Positions 35,409 through 44,202 of a DNA stretch of 64,000 nt are shown one piece after another. How positions within the stretch are numbered: the first letter of the stretch is position 1; the number at the start of each line of letters is the position of its first letter. The stretch is from Hoeflea sp. GTDB taxonomy: Bacteria > Pseudomonadota > Alphaproteobacteria > Rhizobiales > Rhizobiaceae. Position numbers and translations under genes: made by a program. A model generated the notes under the pieces. The model was not told the origin of the DNA and did no database searches. It saw nothing but the letters and a program-made list of their open reading frames with translations. The stretch is taken from NCBI RefSeq assembly GCF_002733955.1, contig NZ_NVXQ01000002.1:124001-188000 (forward strand), in the 5' to 3' direction.

Positions 35409-36326
35409 CTATTTGTCCCAGTTCAGCGCCATTACATCGAGATCGCGCGCCAGTTCGATCAACCGGGATCTGGTGCGTACCGTCATCGGCTTTAGCGGAT
35501 GGCGCACATAATCGCTCTTGATCACGCCGCCCTCCTTGAACACGGCCTTCGCCGCCCGCAAGCCGCATTGCCGGTTCTCGTGGTTGATCAGAGGCAGGCA
35601 TTTTTGCCACTGCTCAAGGGCAGCCTGTTTGTCGCCGGCGAGATAATGCGTGACGATCGGCCGGATCTTTTCGGGAAACATCGCCGATGTCATCGTTCCG
35701 GTGGCGCCCGCATCAAGGTCGGCAAGCAGCGTGACGGCCTCTTCGCCGTCAAACGGCCCGTCGATATGCGCGCCCGCTGCCTCGATCAGGGCCGCCAGCT
35801 TGTCGGCGGCAAAAGGACACTCGATCTTGAAATAGGAGACATTCTCGATCTCCCGCGCCATCCGCGCCAAAAGGTCGACCGTCAGTGTGACGCCCGACAG
35901 CGGGGCATCCTGCACCATGATCGGGATCGAGATGGCGTTGCTGACCGCTTCGAAATGTTCGAAGATCCCCTGCGGCGCGGCCGACAGGCCGGTGCCGTGA
36001 TAAGGTGGCATCATCATGATCATCGACGCGCCCATGGATTGCGCCGCCTTGGCGCGCTGCGTGGCGATCTCGGTCGAGAAATGGCTGGTGGTGACGATCA
36101 CCGGCACCCTGCCCGCCGCATGCTCGAGGCTCAGCCGCATCAGCAGTGTGCGTTCATCGTCAGAGAGCAGAAATTGCTCGGAATAATTGGCCAGAATGCA
36201 GATCGCATCAACGCCCTGATCGATCATGCAATCGATCACCCGGCGCATGCCGTCCTCGTCCACCCGGCCATCGGCATGAAACGGTGTCGGTGCGACGGGG
36301 AGAATATTGGCGAGCGGTTGCTTCAT
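35409..36326 (-). CDS. DHDPS/NAL-superfamily protein, probable L-2-keto-3-deoxyarabonate dehydratase
   Basis: A 305-aa class I aldolase-fold protein (DapA superfamily), opening ILPVAPTPFHADGRVDEDGMRRVIDCMIDQGVDAICILANYSEQFLLSDDER. The Schiff-base lysine is K167 in VSYFKIECP. In non-phosphorylating L-arabinose pathways an enzyme of this family dehydrates 2-keto-3-deoxy-L-arabonate to alpha-ketoglutarate semialdehyde. The neighbouring arabonate dehydratase and sugar dehydrogenase support this; sequence alone would also allow an aldolase. The ATG at 36326 (MKQPLANILP) is preferred to 36377. It is the last gene of the sugar operon. Confidence 0.8.
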   Translation of the reverse strand: MKQPLANILPVAPTPFHADGRVDEDGMRRVIDCMIDQGVDAICILANYSEQFLLSDDERTLLMRLSLEHAAGRVPVIVTTSHFSTEIATQRAKAAQSMGASMIMMMPPYHGTGLSAAPQGIFEHFEAVSNAISIPIMVQDAPLSGVTLTVDLLARMAREIENVSYFKIECPFAADKLAALIEAAGAHIDGPFDGEEAVTLLADLDAGATGTMTSAMFPEKIRPIVTHYLAGDKQAALEQWQKCLPLINHENRQCGLRAAKAVFKEGGVIKSDYVRHPLKPMTVRTRSRLIELARDLDVMALNWDK

Positions 36327-36423
36327 CGGTTTGTCCTCTTGAGAGTCCTGCGCATCAACGGCCAGGACAGCAATCATCCGGCGGTCATGCGGAAAGTCTG
36401 AATTTCATGGCGGGCCTCAGGCC

Positions 36424-37362
36424 CTACTCGATAAACGGCTCGACGCTGGTGCGCTTGCCCAGCAGGAAGGCGTCCGCGACATGCGCCATCGGCGAAAGGT
36501 CCATGTCAATGCCCCTATCCTGCACCAGCCGCGCCATGTTGGCGTAGAGTCGCGGATACTCGCCCTGAAGCGCATTGTCGGAGCTTGCTGTCGTCTGGAT
36601 CTCGCCATTGATCGAGAGTGTTGCCCCGCCTTCCGACAGCACAAGGCTGCCCTGGTCGGTCTCGATGGCGATGTTCCAGAACTGATCGCCCTCTTTGCGG
36701 AAGTCGAGTTCTGCACTGACCTGCGCGCCACCGGGGTGCGTGAAGGTCAGATTGGCGGCAATCGGGGTTTCGCAGTTTTCCGGGATCAGCAGTTCGGATG
36801 ACGCGACATGGATCGGATCGGCCAGGATTTCCGTGACGATCGACAGCGCGTTGATGCCCGGATCGAAAACGCCCAGACCGCCGGCCTGCCAGATCCAGGT
36901 CTGGCCCGGATGCCATTTGCGCACGTCTTCCTTCCAGGTCACCACCAGGCTGGTGAGCGTCTTGCCGGCGAGCCAGGCCTTGGCGCTGGCGACCATCGCG
37001 GCTTCGCGCGAATGCCAAGTCGCGTAGATCGTAACTCCGGCCTCTCTCGCCATCGCTTCCAGCGCGTGACATTCCGACAGGGTCGCCCCAGGTGGCTTTT
37101 CCAGCATCACATGACGTCCGGCAGCAATCGCGGCCCTGGCATAGTCAAACCGCGGCACCGGCGGCATGCACAGCGACACCACCTCGATATCCCGCCGTGC
37201 CTGCAGCATGGCCTCGAAATCATCAAACGCCTCGACCCCGTCGACGGTTGCGTGGCGCGAGACGGTCGCGGCCAGCTCCCAGTCGGATGAGGCAACGAGT
37301 GCCGGGATATGTTGGTCGCGGGCGATCTTGCCAATACCCGCAAGCGCGATCTTGATAGCCAT
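36424..37362 (-). CDS. Gfo/Idh/MocA-family sugar 1-dehydrogenase (L-arabinose/D-galactose)
   Basis: A 312-aa NAD(P)-dependent oxidoreductase. The Rossmann opening is IKIALAGIGKIARDQHIPALV and the EKPP catalytic-lysine motif follows in HVMLEKPPGATLSECHAL. The IGKIARDQH opening is typical of the rhizobial D-galactose/L-arabinose 1-dehydrogenases that oxidise the sugar to the lactone, the first step of the pathway. The track ORF runs to 37776 inside the dehydratase gene; the true start is the ATG at 37362, which overlaps the dehydratase stop by one base. Confidence 0.87.
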   Translation of the reverse strand: MAIKIALAGIGKIARDQHIPALVASSDWELAATVSRHATVDGVEAFDDFEAMLQARRDIEVVSLCMPPVPRFDYARAAIAAGRHVMLEKPPGATLSECHALEAMAREAGVTIYATWHSREAAMVASAKAWLAGKTLTSLVVTWKEDVRKWHPGQTWIWQAGGLGVFDPGINALSIVTEILADPIHVASSELLIPENCETPIAANLTFTHPGGAQVSAELDFRKEGDQFWNIAIETDQGSLVLSEGGATLSINGEIQTTASSDNALQGEYPRLYANMARLVQDRGIDMDLSPMAHVADAFLLGKRTSVEPFIE

Positions 37363-39104
37363 CAGTGCGAATCCTTTCCAACCGGCGAACCCCGACACCC
37401 GATCAGGAAATCGAGATCCGCGCCGGTGTCTGCGCCTTGTATGTGGGTCTGGTGCAGCCACGCATAGCCGGAAGGCGCCATGGCTGCCGCCGGCTTCCAG
37501 GCCTTCAGCCGGGCCGTCATCTCGTCGTCGGTAATGTCGACATGGAGGCTGCGCGCCTCGACATCGAGATCGATCATGTCGCCGTTCTGGACCACGGCCA
37601 GCGGTCCGCCATCGGCCGCTTCCGGCGAGGTGTGCAGGATCACCGTGCCATAGGCCGTGCCGGACATGCGCGCGTCGGAAATCCGCACCATGTCGGTGAT
37701 CCCCTTCTTCAGAACCTTCGGCGGCAGGCCCATATTGCCGACCTCGGCCATGCCCGGATAGCCCTTGGGCCCGCAATTCTTCAGCACCATCACACAGGTC
37801 TCGTCAATGTCGAGCGCATCGTCATTGATCTTGGCCTTGTAATCGTCAATGTCCTCGAACACCACGGCGCGTCCGCGATGCTTGAGCAGATGCTTCGACG
37901 CAGCGGAAGGCTTGATCACCGCGCCCTTGGGCGCAAGATTGCCCTTGAGCACCGCGATGCCGCCTTCCGGCGTCAAAGCCTTTTCGACCGGGCGGATGAC
38001 GTCCTCATTCGTGTTGACCGCGCCCTTGACCTCGTCCCAGATCGCGGTGCCGCTAACAGTCATTGCATCCTTGTGCAACAGCCCGGCCTCGCCCAGGTGC
38101 TTGAGCACCACTGGCAGCCCGCCGGCATAGAAAAACTCCTCCATCAGGTATTTGCCTGACGGCATCAGGTTGACGATGGTCGCCACTTCGCGTCCGCAGC
38201 GGTCCCAGTCGTCCAGCGTCAGATCGACCCCAACCCGCCCGGCAATCGCCAGCAGATGGATCACGGCGTTGGTGGACCCGCCGATGGCGCCATTGGTGCG
38301 GATGGCGTTCTCAAACGCCTGCTTGGTCATCACGTCCGACGGCTTCAGGTCGTCCTTGACCATGTCGACGATGCGGCGTCCGGACATCTGCGCCATCACC
38401 CGGCGGCGGCTGTCCACCGCCGGGATGGCGGCGTTGCCCGACAGCGCCATGCCGAGCGCTTCGGCCATCGACGCCATCGTCGAGGCCGTGCCCATGGTGT
38501 TGCAGGTGCCGGCAGACCGCGACATCGAAGCTTCGGCCTCGAGAAAGTCTTCCGCCGACATTTCGCCGGCCTTCACCGCTTCCGAGAATTTCCACAGATG
38601 CGTGCCCGACCCGACCCGCTCGCCGCGGAAATAGCCGTTGAGCATCGGTCCGCCGGTGACCACGATCGACGGCAGATCGGTCGATGCCGCCCCCATCAGC
38701 AGGCTTGGCGTGGTCTTGTCGCAACCGACCAGCAGCACGACGCCATCCATCGGCTGGCCGCGAATGGTCTCTTCCACGGCGAGCGCGGCAAGGTTGCGGT
38801 ACATCATCGCCGTCGGACGGAACGTGCTTTCCGACGCCGAGAACACCGGGACTTCGACCGGAAAGCCGCCCGCCTCGTAGACGCCGTTTTTGACCCGCTC
38901 GGCCAATTCACGCAGATGGCCATTGCACGGGGTCAGCTCCGACCAGGTGTTAAGGATGCCGATCACCGGTCGGCCATCGAACATGTCGTGGGTGAAGCCC
39001 TGGTTCTTCATCCAGCCGCGGTGATAGATCTGGTCGCGGCCTGTGCCGCCGAACCATTCCTGGGAACGGAGTTTGCGCGGCCATTGTGCTGGTTTGAATG
39101 TCAT
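37362..39104 (-). CDS. IlvD/Edd-family sugar-acid dehydratase, probable L-arabonate dehydratase
   Basis: A 580-aa Fe-S dehydratase. The three cluster cysteines fall at C60 (TPCNGHL), C128 (VGCDKTTPSLLMGA) and C201 (AGTCNTMGTASTM). The N-terminus KLRSQEWFGGTGRDQIYHRGWMKNQG is characteristic of the pentonate dehydratase branch, not of IlvD itself. It converts L-arabonate (or a related aldonate) to the 2-keto-3-deoxy acid. It follows gguB by 58 bases, which include a GAAGCCCG/CGGGCTTC hairpin (39114-39152), and is coupled to the dehydrogenase gene. Confidence 0.9.
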   Translation of the reverse strand: MTFKPAQWPRKLRSQEWFGGTGRDQIYHRGWMKNQGFTHDMFDGRPVIGILNTWSELTPCNGHLRELAERVKNGVYEAGGFPVEVPVFSASESTFRPTAMMYRNLAALAVEETIRGQPMDGVVLLVGCDKTTPSLLMGAASTDLPSIVVTGGPMLNGYFRGERVGSGTHLWKFSEAVKAGEMSAEDFLEAEASMSRSAGTCNTMGTASTMASMAEALGMALSGNAAIPAVDSRRRVMAQMSGRRIVDMVKDDLKPSDVMTKQAFENAIRTNGAIGGSTNAVIHLLAIAGRVGVDLTLDDWDRCGREVATIVNLMPSGKYLMEEFFYAGGLPVVLKHLGEAGLLHKDAMTVSGTAIWDEVKGAVNTNEDVIRPVEKALTPEGGIAVLKGNLAPKGAVIKPSAASKHLLKHRGRAVVFEDIDDYKAKINDDALDIDETCVMVLKNCGPKGYPGMAEVGNMGLPPKVLKKGITDMVRISDARMSGTAYGTVILHTSPEAADGGPLAVVQNGDMIDLDVEARSLHVDITDDEMTARLKAWKPAAAMAPSGYAWLHQTHIQGADTGADLDFLIGCRGSPVGKDSH

Positions 39105-39162
39105 CTTGTTTCCGAAGCCCGTCTTGCGCCAGTCGCGGCAACACCGGGCTTCTCCCTTTGCA

Positions 39163-40386
39163 TCAGCTTTGTTTGTTCTTGTTGTAGACGTCGAAAATCA
39201 CCGCTGCGAGCAGCACCAGGCCCTTGATCACCTGCTGGTAATCAATGCCGATGCCCATGATCGACATGCCATTGTTCATCACACCCATGATGAAGGCCCC
39301 GACCACGGCACCGACGATCTTGCCGACCCCGCCCGACATCGACGCGCCGCCAATGAACACTGCGGCAATGACATCGAGCTCGAACGAGACACCGGCTTTC
39401 GGCGTCGCGGTGTTGAGCCGCGCTGCGAAGACCAGGCCCGCAAGCGCTGCCAGCATGCCCATGTTGACGAAGGTCAGGAAGGTTAGCCGTTCGGTCGGAA
39501 TTCCCGACAGTTTCGCTGCCTTCTCGTTGCCGCCAAGCGCATAGATGCGGCGGCCGAGCGTGGTGGATTCGGTCAGGAACGCATAGATGATGGTCAAGAC
39601 ACCCATGGTAATCAGCACATTCGGCAACCCGCGGAATGTCGACAGCTTGTAGGAGACGAAGATGATCGCGCCGGCCACGATCAGATTGCGGGCAACGAAG
39701 AAACTCAGCGGCTCGGCCACCATGCCATAGGCCTTGTTGCGGGCCCGTCCGCGCAGGCCCATCCAGACGATCAGGCCTGCAATCACGATGCCGGTGACAA
39801 GTCCGAAGCCATTGAGCCGATCAACACTGAAAAGCGTTTTCACGAAGGGCAGCAGATCGGGAATGAAGCCGGTCGACAACGCCTGGAACTGGCGCGGGAA
39901 CGGTCCGATCGACTGACCTTCCAAGAGCCACAGGGATGCCCCGCGGAATACCAGCATGCCGGCGAGCGTGACGATGAAGGAAGGAATGCGCCAATAGGCG
40001 ATCCAGTAGCCTTGCGCCGCCCCGATCAGAATACCGACCGCCAGGCAGCACGGAATGGTGAGATAGATCGACCAGTCCCAGCTCACCATCATCACCGCAG
40101 CAAGGGCGCCGACGAAGCCGACCACCGAGCCGACCGAAAGGTCGATATGCCCGGCGACGATCACCAGCAGCATGCCCAGCGCCATGATGATGATGTAGCT
40201 GTTTTGCAAGAACAGATTGGTGATGTTGACTGGGCGTAGCATGGTGCCGTCGGTCATCACCTGGAAGAAGGCCATGATCGCGATCAGCGCCAGCACCATG
40301 CCGTAATCGCGCAGGTGATTGGCCAGATACTGGCCGACAGAATTGCCCTGCGCGTCGCTTGATGTTTCTACGGGGTCCGCAGCCAT
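39163..40386 (-). CDS. gguB: Sugar ABC transporter permease (GguB/XylH-like)
   Basis: A 407-aa polytopic permease of the ribose/xylose class: RPVNITNLFLQNSYIIIMALGMLLVIVAGHIDLSVGSVVGFVGALAAV, GAAQGYWIAYWRIPSFIVTLAGMLVFRGAS, and YALGGNEKAAKLSGIPTERLTFLTFVNMGMLAALAGLVFAARL (the EAA-like coupling loop). It forms the membrane channel for ChvE-bound sugars. Order chvE-gguA-gguB matches Agrobacterium. Starts at the ATG at 40386, 5 bases after the ATPase stop. Confidence 0.93.
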   Translation of the reverse strand: MAADPVETSSDAQGNSVGQYLANHLRDYGMVLALIAIMAFFQVMTDGTMLRPVNITNLFLQNSYIIIMALGMLLVIVAGHIDLSVGSVVGFVGALAAVMMVSWDWSIYLTIPCCLAVGILIGAAQGYWIAYWRIPSFIVTLAGMLVFRGASLWLLEGQSIGPFPRQFQALSTGFIPDLLPFVKTLFSVDRLNGFGLVTGIVIAGLIVWMGLRGRARNKAYGMVAEPLSFFVARNLIVAGAIIFVSYKLSTFRGLPNVLITMGVLTIIYAFLTESTTLGRRIYALGGNEKAAKLSGIPTERLTFLTFVNMGMLAALAGLVFAARLNTATPKAGVSFELDVIAAVFIGGASMSGGVGKIVGAVVGAFIMGVMNNGMSIMGIGIDYQQVIKGLVLLAAVIFDVYNKNKQS

Positions 40387-40391
40387 GGTCT

Positions 40392-41912
40392 TTAACTCCT
40401 CACGATGAAGGACATGATGCGTTCCTGGCTCGCTTCCGCGGCGGTCAGCTCACCCACAAGGACGCCTTCATTCATCACATAAATTCGGTCACACATGCCC
40501 AAGAGTTCAGGCAGTTCGGACGAGATCATCAACACACCCCGGCCATCGGCCACCAGCTTGTTGATGATGCCGTAAATCTCGTATTTGGCCCCGACATCGA
40601 TGCCGCGGGTCGGCTCGTCGAGGATCAGCACTTTCGGATCGGCAAACAGCCATTTCGACAGCACCACCTTCTGCTGGTTGCCGCCCGACAGATTGACCAC
40701 TTTCTGGAATACGCCCGGCGTGCGGATGTTGATCGCCTTGCGATAGCCCTCCGCGACCTGAATTTCCTCGGCTTCCGAGATGACGCCGTAGGAGGAAACC
40801 TCGGGCAGGTTGGCGAGCGTGATGTTGCGCTGGATGCTTTCATCCAGCACCAGTCCCAGATGCTTGCGGTCCTCGGTGACATAGGCAATGCCCGCATCAA
40901 TGGCGCGGTTCACGGTCGACACATCCACCGCCCGGCCGTCGATCTGCACCTCGCCGCTGATCTTGCGGCCGTAGCTTCGGCCGAACAGGCTCATGGCGAG
41001 CTCGGTCCGCCCTGCCCCCATCAACCCGGCAATGCCGACCACTTCTCCGGCGCGGACATTGAGATTGGCACTGTGAATGACCTGCCGTTCGCTGTGCTGC
41101 GGGTGCCAGACATTCCAGTCGCGCACCTCCATCAGCACATCGCCCGGATTGCTGACCCGTTCGGGAAATCTCTGCGCCATGTCACGGCCGACCATGTCGC
41201 GAATGATACGGTCTTCGGTGATCTCGTCGCTGTCCGCATCAAGCGTTGATATCGCGGCACCATCGCGAATGACGGTCACCCGGTCGGCGATGCTGCGGAC
41301 TTCGTTGAGCTTGTGGCTGATGATGATCGAGGTGACGCCCTGCGCCTTGAGTTCGAGCAACAGATCCAGCAGCGCCTGGCTGTCCTTTTCCGAAAGTGCC
41401 GAGGTCGGCTCGTCAAGAATCAGCAAACGCACATCCTTGGACAGCGCCTTGGCAATTTCCACCAGTTGCTGCTTGCCGACGCCGATGCGGTCGACCAGCG
41501 TGCCAGGGGCCTCCGAAAGCCCGACCTTTTTCAACAGTGCTTCAGTGCGCTGGAAGGTTTCGTGCCAGTCGACGATGCCGTGCCTGGCGCACTCATTGCC
41601 GATGAACAGGTTCTCGGCAATCGACAAAAGTGGCACCAGGGCCAGTTCCTGGTGGATGATGATGATGCCGACGTCTTCGCTCTGGGTGATGCCGGAAAAT
41701 TCGGCGAGTTGGCCGTCATAATGGATTTCGCCATCATAGGAGCCGGTCGGATAGACGCCGGACAGAACCTTCATCAAGGTTGATTTGCCAGCGCCGTTTT
41801 CACCCACCAGCGCGTGGATTTCGCCTTCCATGACAGTCAGATTGACCGCATTGAGTGCCTTCACGCCGGGAAACGTCTTGGTTATGGAGCGCATCTCCAG
41901 AAGCGGGGTCAT
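40392..41912 (-). CDS. gguA: Sugar ABC transporter ATP-binding protein (GguA-like)
   Basis: A 506-aa protein with two fused ABC ATPase domains, as usual for ribose/arabinose/xylose importers. The first Walker A is [16 protein letters not shown], with the Walker B region [13 protein letters not shown]. The second half has a degenerate P-loop [16 protein letters not shown] and an [15 protein letters not shown] signature with [15 protein letters not shown]. It energises uptake with ChvE and GguB. It lies 92 bases after chvE, the gap holding a strong hairpin. Confidence 0.94.
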   Translation of the reverse strand: MTPLLEMRSITKTFPGVKALNAVNLTVMEGEIHALVGENGAGKSTLMKVLSGVYPTGSYDGEIHYDGQLAEFSGITQSEDVGIIIIHQELALVPLLSIAENLFIGNECARHGIVDWHETFQRTEALLKKVGLSEAPGTLVDRIGVGKQQLVEIAKALSKDVRLLILDEPTSALSEKDSQALLDLLLELKAQGVTSIIISHKLNEVRSIADRVTVIRDGAAISTLDADSDEITEDRIIRDMVGRDMAQRFPERVSNPGDVLMEVRDWNVWHPQHSERQVIHSANLNVRAGEVVGIAGLMGAGRTELAMSLFGRSYGRKISGEVQIDGRAVDVSTVNRAIDAGIAYVTEDRKHLGLVLDESIQRNITLANLPEVSSYGVISEAEEIQVAEGYRKAINIRTPGVFQKVVNLSGGNQQKVVLSKWLFADPKVLILDEPTRGIDVGAKYEIYGIINKLVADGRGVLMISSELPELLGMCDRIYVMNEGVLVGELTAAEASQERIMSFIVRS

Positions 41913-41948
41913 TGCTGCATCTCGGTATCGAGTAAATGGGGATCATGA

Positions 41949-41980
41949 TCCGGGCCGCGCGTTGGAGCACGCGGCCCGGA
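41949..41980 (-). terminator. Hairpin between chvE and gguA (attenuator/mRNA-stability element)
   Basis: TCCGGGCCGCG (41949-41959) pairs with CGCGGCCCGGA (41970-41980), an 11-bp perfect GC-rich stem with a 10-base loop. It is located between the binding-protein stop and the ATPase start. No T-tract follows in the minus direction, so it is more likely an mRNA 3'-end stabiliser that raises chvE expression above gguAB than a full terminator. Confidence 0.65.
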
Positions 41981-42004
41981 CTGCATGCGGCTGCTTGGGT
42001 CAGC

Positions 42005-43069
42005 CTACTTGATCTGGTCCATCGTGTAATAGCCCGAACCGATGACGATCTCTTCCCAGTTCGACTTGTCGACCGAGACCGGCTCCAGCAGATAGGAGTC
42101 GACCACCTTGACGCCATTGTCATAGGTCGAGGTGTCGTTGATTTCCGGCGTGCCGCCCTGCAGCAGAGCGTCGACCATGCCGACGGTGACGCGGGCCAGT
42201 TCGCGGGTGTCCTTGAACACGGTCGAATACTGCTCATCCGCCAGGATCGACTTGACCGACTGCACTTCCGCGTCCTGTCCCGTAACGATCGGCATCTTCA
42301 GATCGCCGGATCCGTAGCCGACGCCCTTGAGCGAAGACAGGATACCGATCGACAGGCCGTCATAGGGCGAAAGCACGCCGTGAACCTGCTTGTCGGTGTA
42401 ATGGGCCGAAAGAAGGTTATCCATGCGGGCCTGCGCCACTGCACCGTCCCAGCGCAGCGTGCCGACCTTGTCCATGCCCATCTGGCCGGACACGATGACG
42501 ATGTCGCTGGAATCGATCAGCGGCTGCAACACGCTCATGGCGCCGTTGTAGAAGAAGAAGGCATTGTTGTCGTCGGGCGAACCGCCGAACAGTTCGACAT
42601 TGTAAGGTCCGTCACCGAAACGCTCTTTCAGGCCGGCAACAAGCGATGAAGCCTGCTGCACACCGACCTTGAAATTGTCGAAGGTGGCGTAATAGTCGAC
42701 ATTGGCGCTTTCGCGGATCAGCCGGTCATAGGCAATCACCTTGATGCCCGATGCGGCGGCATTTTCCAGCGCGTTCGACAGCGTGGTGCCGTCGATTGCC
42801 GCAATCACCAGAACATCGACACCCTTGGTGATCATGTTCTCGATCTGCGCCAGCTGGTTTGGAATGTCGTCCTCAGCATATTGCAGATCGGTCTCGTAAC
42901 CGGCAGCGGTGAACTGCTCGACCATCGAGTTGCCGTCCGAGATCCAGCGCGCGGATGATTTTGTCGGCATGGCAATACCGACGGTGCCCTTGTCCTGCGC
43001 CAGAGCGGGCATCGAAATCAGACCGACGCCGAACGCAACTGTCGCCAAAATTGAAGTAAGTTTTCTCAT
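42005..43069 (-). CDS. chvE: Multiple-sugar-binding periplasmic protein ChvE
   Basis: A 354-aa periplasmic binding protein with a Sec signal peptide ([25 protein letters not shown]) and the ChvE/xylose-binding fold: [70 protein letters not shown], and [23 protein letters not shown]. ChvE binds aldoses such as galactose, arabinose, xylose and glucose; in Agrobacterium it also feeds VirA signalling, for which there is no evidence here. The ATG at 43069 has a GGGAGGAC ribosome-binding site; the track start 87 bases upstream does not fit. Divergent from gbpR. Confidence 0.95.
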   Translation of the reverse strand: MRKLTSILATVAFGVGLISMPALAQDKGTVGIAMPTKSSARWISDGNSMVEQFTAAGYETDLQYAEDDIPNQLAQIENMITKGVDVLVIAAIDGTTLSNALENAAASGIKVIAYDRLIRESANVDYYATFDNFKVGVQQASSLVAGLKERFGDGPYNVELFGGSPDDNNAFFFYNGAMSVLQPLIDSSDIVIVSGQMGMDKVGTLRWDGAVAQARMDNLLSAHYTDKQVHGVLSPYDGLSIGILSSLKGVGYGSGDLKMPIVTGQDAEVQSVKSILADEQYSTVFKDTRELARVTVGMVDALLQGGTPEINDTSTYDNGVKVVDSYLLEPVSVDKSNWEEIVIGSGYYTMDQIK

Positions 43070-43210
43070 AAAGTCCTCCCGAGACAACGCCTGGCAAGTA
43101 CCCGCCTCCTCCAGTGAGGTCGACCCTGCCGGCCATAAGGATCCAATTGAACCCATGCCAAACTACTGAACTTGTCGCATGCAGTTCAAATGAATAGATT
43201 GACATTCTGT

Positions 43211-43226
43211 ATATCAAATTTGATAT
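43211..43226. promoter_or_regulatory. GbpR operator candidate in the gbpR-chvE intergenic region
   Basis: ATATCAAATTTGATAT is a perfect 16-bp palindrome ending four bases before the gbpR start and about 140 bases upstream of chvE. It contains a T-N11-A LysR core. Position and symmetry fit a site through which GbpR represses its own gene and controls chvE. Only the symmetry is directly seen. Confidence 0.6.
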
Positions 43227-43230
43227 CTGG

Positions 43231-44169
43231 ATGATGGTCATTTCATCCCGCAGTCTCCAGCTCAAGGACTTCCGCCTGATCCAGTCGATCCACGAAACAG
43301 GTCAGCTGGGGCTCGCCGCCGAGCAGATGGCAATGTCCCAGCCCGCAGCCTCGCGCATGCTCGCCAGCATCGAGCGGTTGGTCGGCGGGCCGGTGTTCCT
43401 GCGCCGCCCAAAGGGCATGACGCCGACTCCGGTCGGAGAAACCTTGATTCGCAACGGCCACAATCTGCTCAACGGCCTCGATCAGACGCTGCGGGAAATC
43501 TCCTCTGTCAGCGAGGGGCTCGCCGGCACGGCCCGCGTCGGCTCTGTCACCGATGGCTCCGTGGCCTTTGTCGTGCCCGCCATCCAGGAGCTGAAGAAGA
43601 CCGCCACCGGTGCCGACATCCATGTCGATGTCGCGCCCAGCGATGTTCTGGTCGAAGGCCTGTTTCGCGGCGAGTATGATTTCGTGCTGTCACGGATTCC
43701 GCCGAAATACGACAAGCGCCAGCTCGAGGTTCGCCATGGCCGGCATGAGGAGATCTGTTTCATGGCGCGGGCCGGGCATCCGCTGGCGCAAGCACCGGTC
43801 GCGCCGCTTGCAGGTCTCGCCTCCTGCGAATGGGTGATCCAGGCGCCGCATACGCCGTTGCGCCAGGCGGTGGAAGCGGTCTTCGTCTCGGCCGGGGTGG
43901 AACTGCCCGATGACATCGTCAATACCACCTCCATGCTGGTCATGGTTGCCTATCTCGCATCCTCGGACGCGCTGGCGCCAATTCCGCGACAGGTCGCCGA
44001 TCTGTTCGTGGCCAGCGGGCTCGCAGGAGGCCTGACGACGCTCGAGCCGGAAGAGAAGATCCTGGTCAGCCCCTATTTCCTGATCACCCGCAGGAACGTG
44101 ATGATGAGCGCGGTGGCGACCCGGCTGCGCGATCTGGTTCATGCCGCGATGAATCGTTCTCCCGGCTGA
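43231..44169 (+). CDS. gbpR: LysR-family regulator GbpR (galactose-binding-protein regulator)
   Basis: A 312-aa LysR regulator. The helix-turn-helix is IHETGQLGLAAEQMAMSQPAASRMLASIERLVGGPVFLRRPKGMTPTPVGE. Effector domain follows. Its divergent position next to chvE, and the opening RSLQLKDFRLIQSIHETGQL, match Agrobacterium GbpR, which activates chvE-gguAB in response to arabinose, galactose or fucose. ATG codons at 43231 and 43234 are both possible. It ends 33 bases from the convergent pbpC stop. Confidence 0.9.
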   Translation: MMVISSRSLQLKDFRLIQSIHETGQLGLAAEQMAMSQPAASRMLASIERLVGGPVFLRRPKGMTPTPVGETLIRNGHNLLNGLDQTLREISSVSEGLAGTARVGSVTDGSVAFVVPAIQELKKTATGADIHVDVAPSDVLVEGLFRGEYDFVLSRIPPKYDKRQLEVRHGRHEEICFMARAGHPLAQAPVAPLAGLASCEWVIQAPHTPLRQAVEAVFVSAGVELPDDIVNTTSMLVMVAYLASSDALAPIPRQVADLFVASGLAGGLTTLEPEEKILVSPYFLITRRNVMMSAVATRLRDLVHAAMNRSPG

Positions 44170-44202
44170 CCTGACCGTGACCGCGGTTGGTCGCCGCTCC
44201 GC

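Noticed and set aside
42005-44169. Virulence-type two-component link (VirA/VirG) with ChvE
   Set aside because: No vir genes or vir boxes are present in the window; ChvE is explained by the sugar uptake operon.
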